Assembly (NCBI GenBank): GCA_011051715.1
Contig: DRKP01000096.1
Coordinates: 1-43,077 of the forward strand
Direction of reading: 5' to 3'
From: Sedimenticola thiotaurini
GTDB taxonomy: Bacteria > Pseudomonadota > Gammaproteobacteria > Chromatiales > Chromatiaceae
Length of the DNA: 43,077 nucleotides
Shown one piece after another: positions 9,239 through 18,203 of the stretch. The notes below the pieces were generated by a model. That model saw nothing but the letters and a program-made list of their open reading frames with translations. It searched no databases and was not told the DNA's origin. Both the position numbers and the translations under genes were made by a program. Every line of letters begins with the position of its first letter. Position 1 is the first letter of the stretch.

Positions 9239-11359
9239 TCAGGAGTGTGCCGTCTTCCTGGGCAGCAGGATGACGAACTCGACGCCACCCCGCCTGCGGT
9301 TCCTGCATCCGATCGATCCCCCCAGCTCGGAGACCAGATTGCGCACGATGGTCAGTCCCAGACCGGCATGCCCCTTGCCCTTGCTGCTGGTCACCGGCTG
9401 AAACAGGTTGGCCAGCACCTCGGCCGGCAGGCCGGGGCCGTCGTCCTCGATCCGGATCTCCACGTACTGCCGCCCGTCCCGGTTCACCTGGTCCCGGGTG
9501 GCGATGCCGATGGTTCCCCCTTCCGGCAACGCCTCGACGGCGTTTCTGATCAGGTTGGTCAGAATCTGTTTCAGGCTGTTGCGGTTGCTGTGGATGACCG
9601 GGATGCCATCGTCCAGGCTCAGGTCGAGCCGGATCCCGCGGGGCTCGAAGTGGGACAGCCGGAACACCTCCAGCAGGTCCCCGATCACCCGGTTCACGTC
9701 CACTTCGTCCCGCGGGAGTTCCTCCGCGCCGGGCACGTCGCGCAGGCGCAGGATGATGTTGCCGACCCGCTCCACCTCTTCCTGCAGGGTGGACAGCTGC
9801 TTCTGCAGCGCCGGATCCTGCTTCAGCCGCAGTGCCAGCACCTGCAGGTAGTTGGTGACGATGGCGAGCGGGTTGTTGGCCTCGTGGATCAGCTCGCGGA
9901 TGCGCCGCTGCTGCCGCTCGCGCTCCTGCCCGACCGCCTCGTCGCGGGCACGATCCGCCTGCAAACGCTGCTGGATCAGGTCGGCGGCCGCCTCGGCGAA
10001 GCCGTCCAGCAGGGGCTTCTGCTCCCTCAGGCGGCGCCAGCGGTGGCTGTCCACGGCGGCGACCAGTATGCCCACCCTGCCCCGGTTCCCGATCAGCGGT
10101 ATGCAGATCAGCCCGTCTCCCTCCAGCAATCGCACCAGCTGACTGTCCACCACCGCCTGGGGTGCATCGCCCCCGCTGTCGAAGGAGCTGCAGGTGTGTC
10201 CCTCCAGCAGCGCATCGGCGACCAGGCTGCGCCCGCTCTTCATGGCGATCCTCAGTTCGCCCACCGATTCCCGGGGCTGGCGGCTGGCGACCGCCGCCCG
10301 CAGCGTCGTCTGGTCGTCGTCGAGAAGAAAGAAGATGCTGTTGGAGAGGCCGAACAGCAGCTCGGCATCCTGCAGCGTGGCGCCGAGCATGCGGACCAGG
10401 TCGTCGCCACCGGCGATGTTCTGGCGCACACCGTCGAGCAGGGCGAATTCGCGCACCCGTCGCGCCAGCTCCAGCCGCACCTCCTCGCTGTCGGCATAGA
10501 AGGCGTCGTCCCCCTGCTCCAGATCGATACCCAGGCCCTCGGCGGCCCGCGCCACCTCTTCCCGTACCTCGGTCAGGAGATCGTCGATCACCGAGCCGGA
10601 GAGACCGAACAGCAGATCGGCCTCCTGCTGCAGGGATTCGGTCGGCGCGCCCTGCAGGCCCAGCTTGTGGCAGAAGTTGATCAACCGCACCAGGCGTGGG
10701 GTGTCCAGGATCGCCTCCGCCGGCTCCCCCTGGTACCGGATGGCATCGGCGAGAAAGGGCCCCAGACCCCAGGCGCCGGCCAGTTCTGCACCCAGCTCCG
10801 CCGCACTGCCACCATACATCTCCCGCTCCCGCCGACTGAGCTGGGCCTCGTCACCGCCGGCGCTTTCGTACAGCCGCAGATAACCCTCCGGCTCCTGCTT
10901 CAGGAACACCAGCTGCCCCACCTGGTGCAGCAGGCCGATCAGATAGGCCTCCTCCGCCGGCTCATAGCTGGTCAGCCGCGCCAGCACCCGTGCACTGCAG
11001 GCACAGAACAGGGAACGGCGCCAGAAGGCGCCCATCCAGCGGCCGCCCTCCTGGCTGAACTGGGAGAAGAACTGGTGTACCGCGGTGGTGATGGCGATGG
11101 TCTTGATGGTGTCCAGTCCCAGCACCACCAGCAGGCGGTTGAAATCACGCACACCGTTCCACTGGGCATAGGCCGGCGAATTGGCGATGGCGATGATCCT
11201 GGCGCTCAGGCCCACATCCTGTTGTATGATCTCCGACAGCTCCTCGAAACTTACGTCCGCGCGGTGACAGGCCTCGATCAGCCTGAGCAGGACCCGGGGT
11301 ATGGAGGGCAGCTGTCCAATGTCGAATCGGACGGCACTATTGAGTGAGATACCAGCCAT
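9239..11359 (-). CDS. HDOD-GAF-histidine kinase hybrid
   Basis: A 706-residue soluble sensor kinase with an unusual input. Residues 1 to about 215 form an HDOD domain (LPSIPRVLLRLIE, VLGLDTIKTIAI). Residues about 320-465 look like a GAF domain. A kinase core follows, with phosphoacceptor His492 in LIHEANNPLAI, an N-box LTNLIRNAVEALP, and G boxes IEDDGPGLP and GHAGLGLTIV. All catalytic motifs are intact and no membrane segment is visible. It precedes the response-regulator c-di-GMP gene and is divergent from the MinD-like gene across a short AT-rich gap of about 80 bp that probably holds both promoters. The ligand is unknown. Confidence 0.92.
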   Translation of the reverse strand: MAGISLNSAVRFDIGQLPSIPRVLLRLIEACHRADVSFEELSEIIQQDVGLSARIIAIANSPAYAQWNGVRDFNRLLVVLGLDTIKTIAITTAVHQFFSQFSQEGGRWMGAFWRRSLFCACSARVLARLTSYEPAEEAYLIGLLHQVGQLVFLKQEPEGYLRLYESAGGDEAQLSRREREMYGGSAAELGAELAGAWGLGPFLADAIRYQGEPAEAILDTPRLVRLINFCHKLGLQGAPTESLQQEADLLFGLSGSVIDDLLTEVREEVARAAEGLGIDLEQGDDAFYADSEEVRLELARRVREFALLDGVRQNIAGGDDLVRMLGATLQDAELLFGLSNSIFFLLDDDQTTLRAAVASRQPRESVGELRIAMKSGRSLVADALLEGHTCSSFDSGGDAPQAVVDSQLVRLLEGDGLICIPLIGNRGRVGILVAAVDSHRWRRLREQKPLLDGFAEAAADLIQQRLQADRARDEAVGQERERQQRRIRELIHEANNPLAIVTNYLQVLALRLKQDPALQKQLSTLQEEVERVGNIILRLRDVPGAEELPRDEVDVNRVIGDLLEVFRLSHFEPRGIRLDLSLDDGIPVIHSNRNSLKQILTNLIRNAVEALPEGGTIGIATRDQVNRDGRQYVEIRIEDDGPGLPAEVLANLFQPVTSSKGKGHAGLGLTIVRNLVSELGGSIGCRNRRRGGVEFVILLPRKTAHS

Positions 11360-11442
11360 ATTTCAACAACTCTAACAGAACAGACAACTAAATCAATGAT
11401 ATTTGGTTGTATTTTTACATGGCGATTTGGAGCGGCGGAGAA

Positions 11443-12501
11443 ATGGGCGAACTGGCGCAGCTGAACCACCCCGGCCGCAGGGGCTCGTCCCGCGCCCGTG
11501 TCCTGGCCATCGCCAGCGGCAAGGGGGGGGTAGGCAAGAGCAGCATCGCGCTCAACCTGGCACTGCACCTCAGCCGGCGCGGCCATCGCGTCTGCCTGTT
11601 CGATGCCGACACCAACCTGGCCAACCTCAACATCCTGCTGGGTCTGGCACCGGAATACACACTGCAGGCACTGCTGCAGGGGGAGAAGGGACTCGACGAG
11701 ATCCTGCTGGAGGCACCGGAGGGGCTGCGGATCGTACCGGCGGCGAGTGGCATCGAGGAGTTCATCGAGCTGGATCCGGAACAGCAGCGCCGCCTGCTCG
11801 CCGCGCTGCAGGCACTGGAGCGGCAGTTCGACTACCTGCTCGTCGATACGGCCGCCGGCATCCAGGAATCGACGCTCCAGCTGCTGCTCGCCGCCGGCGG
11901 ACTGCTGCTGCTGATCACTCCCGAACCCACCTCCCTGACCGACGCCTTCTCCCTGCTCAAGGTGCTGCGGCGTTACGGACTCGACCACCCGGTCCAGGTG
12001 GTGGTCAACATGGCCGACAACCGGGCGGCGGCCCACGACAGCTTCAAGAGGTTCCAGACCAGCGCGGCCCGCTTTCTGCAGCTGGACGTGGGCTACCTCG
12101 GCTATGTCCTGCGGGACGAGCAGATGGCGGCCGCGGTGATGCAGCAGAACCCGATCCTGCTCAGCCGGCCGGAGGCGGTCGCCAGCCTCTGCCTGCAGTC
12201 CATCGGCAACCGGCTGGAACAGCGGCTGGAGAAGTCGGTGCAGGGCGGTCTCAGCGATTTCTTCGGCAGGCTGCAGCTGACCGACGCCGAACTGGACCGG
12301 TTGCATCCATTCGTCTCCGGCAGAGAGGCGGCCGTGCCCGGGCCGGAGGAGGAGACGGAGGAACCAACGCCCCCGGAACAACCGGAGCCCCCTCCCGAAC
12401 CCACCGCGGAGGAGGATGAGGAGAGAGAGCGGCGGGACCTGATGAGCGCCACCTACTACGCCGGCCTGCTGGGGGCGCTGGAGCGGAACAGGGGAAGATG
12501 A
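11443..12501 (+). CDS. MinD/ParA-family ATPase, FlhG-like
   Basis: A 352-residue P-loop ATPase with the deviant Walker A motif SGKGGVGKSS (26-34), switch I DADTNLANLNILLG and Walker B YLLVDTAAGI. The tail after about residue 285 is acidic and proline-rich, ending in RRDLMSATYYAGLLGALERN. The pattern is closest to FlhG/FleN, which controls flagellar number and placement, but no flagellar gene is in the window. I chose ATG 11443; in-frame starts at 11419 (ATG) and 11407 (TTG) are possible and none has an ideal Shine-Dalgarno. A run of eight G falls inside the Walker A codons. The divergent HDOD-kinase gene suggests a signalling role, which is inference. Confidence 0.85.
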   Translation: MGELAQLNHPGRRGSSRARVLAIASGKGGVGKSSIALNLALHLSRRGHRVCLFDADTNLANLNILLGLAPEYTLQALLQGEKGLDEILLEAPEGLRIVPAASGIEEFIELDPEQQRRLLAALQALERQFDYLLVDTAAGIQESTLQLLLAAGGLLLLITPEPTSLTDAFSLLKVLRRYGLDHPVQVVVNMADNRAAAHDSFKRFQTSAARFLQLDVGYLGYVLRDEQMAAAVMQQNPILLSRPEAVASLCLQSIGNRLEQRLEKSVQGGLSDFFGRLQLTDAELDRLHPFVSGREAAVPGPEEETEEPTPPEQPEPPPEPTAEEDEERERRDLMSATYYAGLLGALERNRGR

Positions 12502-12594
12502 GGCCGGCTGCAATCCATGACGTTCCACCGCCTGGACCCCGTTCTTCACCGGGGTGACGGGTTGCGCCGGGGTGACGCGTAGCCCGGAGGTTCC

Positions 12595-12957
12595 CTACGA
12601 CAGCAGCACCAGCCCCCACACCACCGCCGCCAGCAGGATGCTGAGCAGCACCGCCGCCGAACCGATGTCCTTGGCCCGGCCGGAGAGGGGATGGATCTCG
12701 TCGCCGAAGCGGTCCACCACCGCCTCGATGGCGGAATTGAGCAGTTCCACCAGGGGAACCAGCAGCAGACTGCCCAGCAGCAGCGCCCGCTCGACGCCAT
12801 TCTCTCCCAGCCACAGCCCGGCCGGAATCAGCAGCACCAGCGCCAGCAACTCCTGGCGGAAGGCCTCTTCGTGGACGAAGCAGGCGCGAAACCCCGCCAT
12901 CGAGTAGCGGAAGGCGTTGACCAGACGCCGTACTCCGCGGGCCTGCTGTCCCGCCAC
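12595..12957 (-). CDS. dgkA: Diacylglycerol kinase DgkA
   Basis: A 120-residue integral membrane kinase of the prokaryotic DgkA family with three hydrophobic segments. The signature ELLNSAIEAVVDR (about residues 70-82) carries the catalytic Glu and Asn. It phosphorylates diacylglycerol to phosphatidate at the inner membrane. It starts about 10 bp downstream of gcvPB on the same strand, so it is probably the last gene of the glycine-riboswitch operon. That pairing has no obvious metabolic logic. It converges on the MinD-like gene. Confidence 0.93.
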   Translation of the reverse strand: MAGQQARGVRRLVNAFRYSMAGFRACFVHEEAFRQELLALVLLIPAGLWLGENGVERALLLGSLLLVPLVELLNSAIEAVVDRFGDEIHPLSGRAKDIGSAAVLLSILLAAVVWGLVLLS

Positions 12958-12967
12958 GCCGCGCCCC

Positions 12968-14425
12968 TCAGGAAGAGTGGGGCCGCCAGGCCAGATCCAG
13001 CTCGCGGGCGGCGCGGACGTCGTCCAGGCGCCGTACCGGCAGGCTCCATGGGGCCCCCTTCACCTTGTCCGGTTCCCGCTCCGCCTCCTCCTGGATCCGC
13101 GCCATCGCCGCGACGAAGGCGTCCAGGGTGGCCTTGTCCTCGGTCTCGGTCGGCTCGATCAGCAGGCACTCGGGGACCAGCAGGGGAAAGTAGGTGGTGG
13201 GGGCGTGGAAACCGAAGTCCAGCAGCCGCTTGGCGAAGTCCATGGTGTTCACCCCCAGCTCCCTGGCCTGGCGACGCAGGGTGACGATGAATTCATGGGT
13301 GGCGCGGCGGTCGGGGTAGGCCGGATCGAAGCCCGCCTCCTGCAGCCGCTTCAACATGTAGTTGGCATTCAGGGTGGAGTAGTCGGCCACCCGGGACATG
13401 CCCTCACGCCCGAGCATGCGGGCATAGACGTAGGCCCGCAGCAGCACCCCGGCGTTGCCGGCGAAGGCCGACAGCCGGCCGATGCTGTGGGGCCGGTCCT
13501 CCTCGGTGAGCCAGCGGTACTCCTCCCCCTCCCGGACCACCAGGGGAAGCGGCAGGAACGGTTCCAGCCGCTCGCTCACCCCAACCGGCCCGGCGCCGGG
13601 ACCACCGCCGCCGTGAGGGGTGGAGAAGGTCTTGTGCAGGTTCATGTGGATCACGTCGAACCCCATGTCGCCGGGCCGCACCTTGCCGAGGATGGCGTTG
13701 AGGTTGGCGCCATCGTAATAGAGCAGGCCGCCGGCGTCGTGGACCATGCCGGCGATATCGCCGATGTGGCGCTCGAACACCCCGAGGGTGGAGGGGTTGG
13801 TGAGCATGATGCCCGCGGTGTGGGGCCCCAGCACTGCCTGCAGCGCCTCCAGGTCGATGTCGCCGTCGTCGCCGGTGGGTATCTCCCGCACCCGGTAGCC
13901 ACACATCACCGCCGAGGCCGGGTTGGTGCCGTGGGCCGCGTCCGGGACCAGGATCTCCTGGCGTGCGTCGTCGCCGCGGGAGCGGTGGTAGGCGCGGATC
14001 ATCGCCACCCCGGCGAACTCCCCCTGGGCGCCGGCCATGGGACTGAGGCTGACCGCGCACATGCCGGTCACCTCGCGCAGGATCTCCTGCAGGTCGTGCA
14101 TGCAGGCGAGGAAGCCCTGGCTGTGGCCGTCGGGGGCCTCCGGATGGCGACCGAGAAAGCCCGGCAGCATGGCCAGCTCGTTGGCCCCGCGCGGGTTGTA
14201 CTTCATGGTGCAGGAGCCGAGCGGATAGAACTGGGTGTCGATGGAGAAGTTCTTCTGCGACAGCCGGGTGTAGTGACGCACCACCTGCATCTCCGACACC
14301 TCTGGCAGGGCCGGCGGCGCCTGGCGCCGCATCGCGGCGGGGATGCCCTCCAGCCGGACCGGCCCGGCGGGGGCCTGGGCCACGGCCCGACGGCCGGGGC
14401 GGGACTGTTCCTGGATCAATGCCAT
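12968..14425 (-). CDS. gcvPB: Glycine dehydrogenase (decarboxylating) subunit 2, GcvPB
   Basis: A 485-residue beta-type half of the P-protein of the glycine cleavage system. It carries the PLP lysine (Lys265) in [15 protein letters not shown]. With GcvPA it decarboxylates glycine and passes the aminomethyl group to lipoyl-GcvH. I chose the ATG giving [13 protein letters not shown], matching family N termini; a GTG 12 bp upstream would overlap the gcvPA stop. E. coli has a single fused GcvP, so the split form differs within otherwise conserved synteny. Confidence 0.95.
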   Translation of the reverse strand: MALIQEQSRPGRRAVAQAPAGPVRLEGIPAAMRRQAPPALPEVSEMQVVRHYTRLSQKNFSIDTQFYPLGSCTMKYNPRGANELAMLPGFLGRHPEAPDGHSQGFLACMHDLQEILREVTGMCAVSLSPMAGAQGEFAGVAMIRAYHRSRGDDARQEILVPDAAHGTNPASAVMCGYRVREIPTGDDGDIDLEALQAVLGPHTAGIMLTNPSTLGVFERHIGDIAGMVHDAGGLLYYDGANLNAILGKVRPGDMGFDVIHMNLHKTFSTPHGGGGPGAGPVGVSERLEPFLPLPLVVREGEEYRWLTEEDRPHSIGRLSAFAGNAGVLLRAYVYARMLGREGMSRVADYSTLNANYMLKRLQEAGFDPAYPDRRATHEFIVTLRRQARELGVNTMDFAKRLLDFGFHAPTTYFPLLVPECLLIEPTETEDKATLDAFVAAMARIQEEAEREPDKVKGAPWSLPVRRLDDVRAARELDLAWRPHSS

Positions 14426-14430
14426 GTCGA

Positions 14431-15831
14431 TCACCACTCTTTCGGTTGCAGCTGGCAGGGGGCTCCCCCCTGCAGGCCGATCACCCGTTCCAGTTTCTCT
14501 GCGAAGGCCGTCATCTCCTCGTCGGTGCGCTTCTCGGTGGCGCAGACCAGGATGGCGTCACCCAGCTCCGGGTAGTCACGCGACAGGTCCAGCCCGCCGA
14601 GCAGGTTGTGGGCCGCCAGCGACCGCAGCACGCCCTTCACCGGCACCGGCAGGCGCAACGCCCGCTCGTGGAACACCGGGCGGTCGAACAGGGGCTCGAC
14701 GCCGGGGATGGCGCACAGGCGCCGCACCAGTCCGGCGGTGTTCTCATGACAGGCGCCGGCGACCCGGGCCAGGCCCTCGCCGCCGAGCAGGGCCATGTGG
14801 ATGGTGGCGGCAGTCACCATCAGCCCCTGGTTGGTGCAGATGTTGGAGGTGGCCTTGGAGCGGCGGATGTGCTGCTCGCGGGCCTGCAGGGTCAGGCTGT
14901 AGCCGGTGTTGCCGTCCAGATCCAGGGTGCGGCCGATGATGCGGCCCGGCATCTGCCGCACGTGGGACTGGCGGCAGCAGAGAAAACCGAAGTAGGGGCC
15001 GCCGGAGGAGAGCGGTGCCCCCAGCGGCTGGCCGTCGCCACAGCAGATGTCCACCCCCGCCCGGCCCCACTCCCCCGGCGGCTTCAGCACCGCCAGGGCC
15101 ACCGGGTTGACCACGGCGATGGCCAGGGCGCCGTTGGCGTGGGCCCAGTCGGTGAGCGCATCCACCTCCTCGAGCACGCCGAAGAAGTTGGGCTGGGGGA
15201 TCACCAGGGCGGCAAAGTCCTGGCCCGCATAGGATGCCAGCAGCGCCGGATCGGTGTGCCCGCCGCTGCTGTCGAACGGTAGCTCCACCAGCTCGATGTC
15301 CTGGTTGTGGACGATGGTGTGCACCACCCGCCGGTAGGCCGGATGCAGGCTGCGCGGCAACAGCACCCGCCTCGACTTCGACTTCCTGTTCGCCCGCACC
15401 GCCATCAGTACCGCCTCTGCCAGCGCCGAGGCGCCGTCGTAGAGAGAGGCGTTGGAGACGTCCATGGCGGTGAGCGCGGTCATCATGGACTGGTATTCGT
15501 AGAGCAGCTGCAGGGTGCCCTGACTGGCCTCCGCCTGGTAGGGGGTGTAGGCGGTGTAGAACTCACCGCGGGTGGCCAGCTGCCATACCGCCGCCGGTAC
15601 GTGATGGTCGTAGGCGCCGGCGCCGATGAAGCAGGCGGCGTGACCGTCCTGGCGGGCACGGCGATGCATCAGCTGCCCCACCTCCATCTCGCTCATGCCG
15701 GTGGGAACTGCCTCCAGCCCGCCGCAGCGCAGCTCTTCCGGGATCTCGTCGAACAGGTCGTCGATGGCCTGGACGCCGATGGCCTCCAGCATCTCCCGGA
15801 CCTCTTCCTCTGTGTGGGGTATGAACGGCAT
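14431..15831 (-). CDS. gcvPA: Glycine dehydrogenase (decarboxylating) subunit 1, GcvPA
   Basis: A 466-residue alpha-type subunit of the two-subunit P-protein. Recognisable segments are [15 protein letters not shown] at the start, [13 protein letters not shown] and the [18 protein letters not shown] motif. The subunit lacks the PLP lysine, which is in GcvPB. The chosen ATG has GGAGACC immediately upstream; a longer in-frame start 17 codons earlier lacks family similarity. The 131-bp gap to gcvH is GC-rich and may hold a hairpin, but I see no clear regulatory element. Confidence 0.95.
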   Translation of the reverse strand: MPFIPHTEEEVREMLEAIGVQAIDDLFDEIPEELRCGGLEAVPTGMSEMEVGQLMHRRARQDGHAACFIGAGAYDHHVPAAVWQLATRGEFYTAYTPYQAEASQGTLQLLYEYQSMMTALTAMDVSNASLYDGASALAEAVLMAVRANRKSKSRRVLLPRSLHPAYRRVVHTIVHNQDIELVELPFDSSGGHTDPALLASYAGQDFAALVIPQPNFFGVLEEVDALTDWAHANGALAIAVVNPVALAVLKPPGEWGRAGVDICCGDGQPLGAPLSSGGPYFGFLCCRQSHVRQMPGRIIGRTLDLDGNTGYSLTLQAREQHIRRSKATSNICTNQGLMVTAATIHMALLGGEGLARVAGACHENTAGLVRRLCAIPGVEPLFDRPVFHERALRLPVPVKGVLRSLAAHNLLGGLDLSRDYPELGDAILVCATEKRTDEEMTAFAEKLERVIGLQGGAPCQLQPKEW

Positions 15832-15962
15832 GGTCTCCTCGGTGCATCGATTGGGGGTGTGGAAGTGGCGTTCCCAGGGCAAACGAAGCCGCTGTCTCGT
15901 TGCCGGCGGGACGCCGCTGACGCGGAGAGGTGCCGGCGCAGCTGCCGCCGGCGCGGCGGATC

Positions 15963-16358
15963 TCAGTGCTCGTCCGCCTCCATCACCGCCTGGTAGGCCC
16001 CGGCGTCGAGCAGACCGTCGAGCTGGGCCGGATCCGCCAGCTTCACCCGGAACAGCCAGCCCTCGCCGAAGGCGTCCTCGTTCACCTTCTCCGGCGCATC
16101 GGCCAGGGCCTCGTTGACCGCCACCACCTCACCGGTGACCGGGCTGTAGACGTCCGATGCGGCCTTCACCGACTCCACCACCGCACACTCACTGCCCGCG
16201 GCCACCTCGCTGCCCGTCTCCGGCAGTTCCACGAACACCAGATCGCCCAGCAGTTCCTGGGCGTGCTCGGTGATGCCGACGGTTACCGTCCCGTCGCCTT
16301 CGTCGCGGACCCATTCGTGGCTGTTGGTGTATTTCAGTTCACTCGGTACGTTGCTCAT
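15963..16358 (-). CDS. gcvH: Glycine cleavage system H protein
   Basis: A 131-residue lipoyl carrier. Lys65 in [14 protein letters not shown] is the lipoylation site, and [18 protein letters not shown] near the start and GWLFRVKL near the end are typical. It shuttles the aminomethyl group from the P-protein to GcvT and is re-oxidised by lipoamide dehydrogenase, whose gene is not in the window. AAAGG lies about 9 bases before the ATG. A GGTACTA heptad array starts 22 bp upstream in the gcvT-gcvH gap, so the array is transcribed as part of the operon. Confidence 0.97.
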   Translation of the reverse strand: MSNVPSELKYTNSHEWVRDEGDGTVTVGITEHAQELLGDLVFVELPETGSEVAAGSECAVVESVKAASDVYSPVTGEVVAVNEALADAPEKVNEDAFGEGWLFRVKLADPAQLDGLLDAGAYQAVMEADEH

Positions 16359-16380
16359 GTCGTGTCAACCTTTTCTGTTA

Positions 16381-16436
16381 GGTACTAGGTACTAGGTACT
16401 AGGTACTAGGTACTAGGTACTAGGTACTAGGTACTG
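16381..16436 (+). repeat. Heptad array: 7x GGTACTA plus GGTACTG
   Basis: Seven perfect GGTACTA units followed by one GGTACTG fill 56 bp between gcvH and gcvT, inside the glycine-cleavage operon. GGTACTA also appears as the last unit of the mixed array at 39569-39605, tying this array to the GGGCCGA family. I see no convincing inverted partner; a CCCCAACCCCT sequence at the gcvT end of the gap resembles the tail of the array next to moaD. Confidence 0.95.
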
Positions 16437-16555
16437 CAGATCGGACCCGGGATCCGACCATGGAACAATATTGTGATTCCCGTTTTTCCGGTCCAGTCCG
16501 GCTGGCTTGATCTCTCCCGGGGCGGTAGCCGCTACCCGGTGACTTTCGAAACAGC

Positions 16556-16583
16556 CGTCATTCCGGCGCAGGCCGGAATCCAT
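16556..16583. repeat. dRS3-like palindrome CGTCATTCCGG...CCGGAATCCA
   Basis: A single palindrome with arms ATTCCGGC and GCCGGAAT around a short centre, preceded by CGTC and followed by CCAT. It matches copies at 5149, 25478-25544, 29343 and 32632-32699. The core resembles Neisseria dRS3 (ATTCCC-N8-GGGAAT). It lies 43 bp from the gcvT stop codon. Confidence 0.8.
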
Positions 16584-16626
16584 GCCATTCGAACAAACCC
16601 CGGGTCACGGTCACCAGCCCCAACCC

Positions 16627-17718
16627 CTAGAGATTGATCAACGCCTTGCCGTGGCGCACGAACGGTGGCTTCACCACCTTCGCAGGCACCCGTTTGCCGC
16701 GGATCTCCACCTCGCACTCGGCACCGATACCGGGGTCGACCCGGGCCAGGGCGATGGAGCGCTCCAGGGTGGGCGAGAAGCCGCCGGAGGTGATCTCACC
16801 CAGTTCCTGCTCGCCCTGGTACAGCTTCTGGTGGTCACGCAGCACGCCGCGGCCGGTCAGTACCAGTCCCACCAGGCGCCGGTTGGCGGGGTCGCCGCGA
16901 TGGGGCTCGATGGCGCTGCGGCCGATGAAGTCGCGCTCCGCCGGCTCCCAGGCGATGGTCCAGCCCAGACCCGACTCCAGTGGCGAGGTGGACTCGTCCA
17001 TGTCGGAACCGTACAGGTTCATGCCGGCCTCCAGCCGCAGGGTGTCGCGGGCACCCAGGCCACAGGGGGCAACACCCGCCTCCGCCAGGGCCTTCCAGAA
17101 TCCCTCCGCCTGGTCCAGCGGCAGCATGATCTCGAAGCCATCCTCACCAGTGTAACCGGTGCGGGCGATGAACCAGCGCTGCCCGGGAGCAGCGGTAAAG
17201 GGCTTCAGCGCCGCCGCCGACTCGCGCAGGGAGTCGGGCACCAGGGGCAGCGTCTTGTCCCGCGCGTTCGGGCCCTGCACTGCGATCATGGCCAGGTCAC
17301 GGCGTGGCGTCACCTTCACCCCGCGTCCCTCGGCCAGGCCGCCGATCCAGGCCAGATCTTTCTCCGTGGTGGCAGCGTTGACCACCATCCGGTACCAATC
17401 GTCGGTGAGAAAATAGACGATCAGGTCGTCCACCACCCCACCCTCGGGGTTGAGCATGCAGCTGTAGAGGGCCTTGCCCGGCTGCTGCAGCCGGGCCACG
17501 TCGTTGGCCAGCAGGTGACGCAGGAAGGGCCCCGCTTCCGGCCCCTCCAGATCCACCACCGTCATGTGAGAGACATCGAACATGCCGGCGTCACGCCGCA
17601 CGGCGTGATGCTCCTCCAGCTGGGAGCCATAGTGCAGGGGCATGTCCCAGCCACTGAAGGGGACGATGCGCGCGCCCATCTCCTGGTGTACGGGGTAGAG
17701 TACGGTACGGTTTCCCAT
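16627..17718 (-). CDS. gcvT: Glycine cleavage system aminomethyltransferase GcvT
   Basis: A 363-residue T-protein that transfers the methylene group from aminomethyl-GcvH to tetrahydrofolate and releases ammonia. [12 protein letters not shown] holds the conserved catalytic Asp, and [15 protein letters not shown] and [12 protein letters not shown] are typical. I chose the ATG giving [11 protein letters not shown] because GGAGGAGAGGAG directly precedes it; the longer frame upstream runs through the riboswitch and is not coding. First gene of the operon, controlled by the glycine riboswitch. Confidence 0.97.
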   Translation of the reverse strand: MGNRTVLYPVHQEMGARIVPFSGWDMPLHYGSQLEEHHAVRRDAGMFDVSHMTVVDLEGPEAGPFLRHLLANDVARLQQPGKALYSCMLNPEGGVVDDLIVYFLTDDWYRMVVNAATTEKDLAWIGGLAEGRGVKVTPRRDLAMIAVQGPNARDKTLPLVPDSLRESAAALKPFTAAPGQRWFIARTGYTGEDGFEIMLPLDQAEGFWKALAEAGVAPCGLGARDTLRLEAGMNLYGSDMDESTSPLESGLGWTIAWEPAERDFIGRSAIEPHRGDPANRRLVGLVLTGRGVLRDHQKLYQGEQELGEITSGGFSPTLERSIALARVDPGIGAECEVEIRGKRVPAKVVKPPFVRHGKALINL

Positions 17719-17754
17719 CTCCTCTCCTCCTCGGTGATCCGGTGGCCGGTTGCA

Positions 17755-17795
17755 AATAAAAAGGGCGGCGCAGGAGATCCCGTCCCGCGCCGCCC
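17755..17795 (-). terminator. Intrinsic terminator of the glycine riboswitch expression platform
   Basis: On the minus strand a perfect 9-bp GC stem (GGGCGGCGC / GCGCCGCCC, arms 17787-17795 and 17763-17771) with a 15-nt loop is followed by a T-rich run (TTTTTATTT). It lies directly after the second aptamer and about 40 bp before the gcvT start, where a switchable terminator is expected. Glycine binding would be expected to favour read-through, as in known gcvT switches; this direction is inferred from the family. Confidence 0.9.
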
Positions 17796-18000
17796 CTCTG
17801 TCCAAGACCTGAGAGTTTGAGGTCCGGCCTGCGGCCGGAGTCCCCTGCCCCGTCGGTGGATCGCTGTTCGATCGCTCTCCAGAGTCAACCCGGGCCCGGC
17901 GCTGCACCGGCCCCGATCCCCATGGTCCTTTTGCCTGAGCGATTCCGGGCGGTTTGCGCCTTCGGCGCCGGCGCGGGGCCGGCCTCTCCCATGGGGTGGA
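17796..18000 (-). promoter_or_regulatory. Tandem glycine riboswitch
   Basis: Two glycine aptamers lie in tandem upstream of gcvT. Aptamer 1 (about 17918-17996) has a P1 stem CCATGGGG / CCCCATGG, then GGAGAGGCC, GGCGCCGAAGGCGCAAACC and the signature CTCAGGCAAAAGGACC. Aptamer 2 (about 17796-17886) has CTCTGGAGAG, CACCGACGGGGCAGG and ends CTCTCAGGTCTTGGACAGAGG. These match the conserved cores of the glycine riboswitch family. An intrinsic terminator follows directly and a strong promoter precedes it, so the complete control unit is visible. Confidence 0.96.
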
Positions 18001-18015
18001 GGGTTGATTCCGGGG

Positions 18016-18045
18016 ATCATATCAGGCGTGGACGGAGGGTGGCAA
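18016..18045 (-). promoter_or_regulatory. Sigma-70-type promoter for the riboswitch-gcv operon
   Basis: On the minus strand a -35 box TTGCCA (18040-18045) and a -10 box TATGAT (18016-18021) are separated by 18 bp. Transcription would start near 18008, just before the first aptamer. Both boxes match five and four or more consensus positions, respectively, and the placement fits. Confidence 0.75.
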
Positions 18046-18048
18046 TTT

Positions 18049-18090
18049 GGTGAGGGGTGAGGAGTGAGGTGTGAGGAGGTGGGGAGTGGA
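18049..18090 (+). repeat. Degenerate heptad run, GGTGAGG type
   Basis: Six 7-bp units in a row: GGTGAGG twice, then AGTGAGG, TGTGAGG, AGGTGGG and GAGTGGA. The purine-rich composition and 7-bp period resemble the GGNNNNA arrays, but the units end in G rather than A and I treat membership as uncertain. It lies between the divergent gcv promoter and the RND adaptor gene. Confidence 0.55.
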
Positions 18091-18203
18091 GTACAGGTGA
18101 TGGAGGCGGGTGGAACCCGGTCGCACCCGGTAAGAAAACGGGTATCATTGCCCTCCTGAACGACACTCTGCCCAAAACAACGAAAACGGAAAGGGACCCT
18201 CTC

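Noticed and set aside
9083-11347. A 754-codon plus-strand open frame
   Set aside because: Antisense to the HDOD-GAF-kinase, which has intact ordered motifs.
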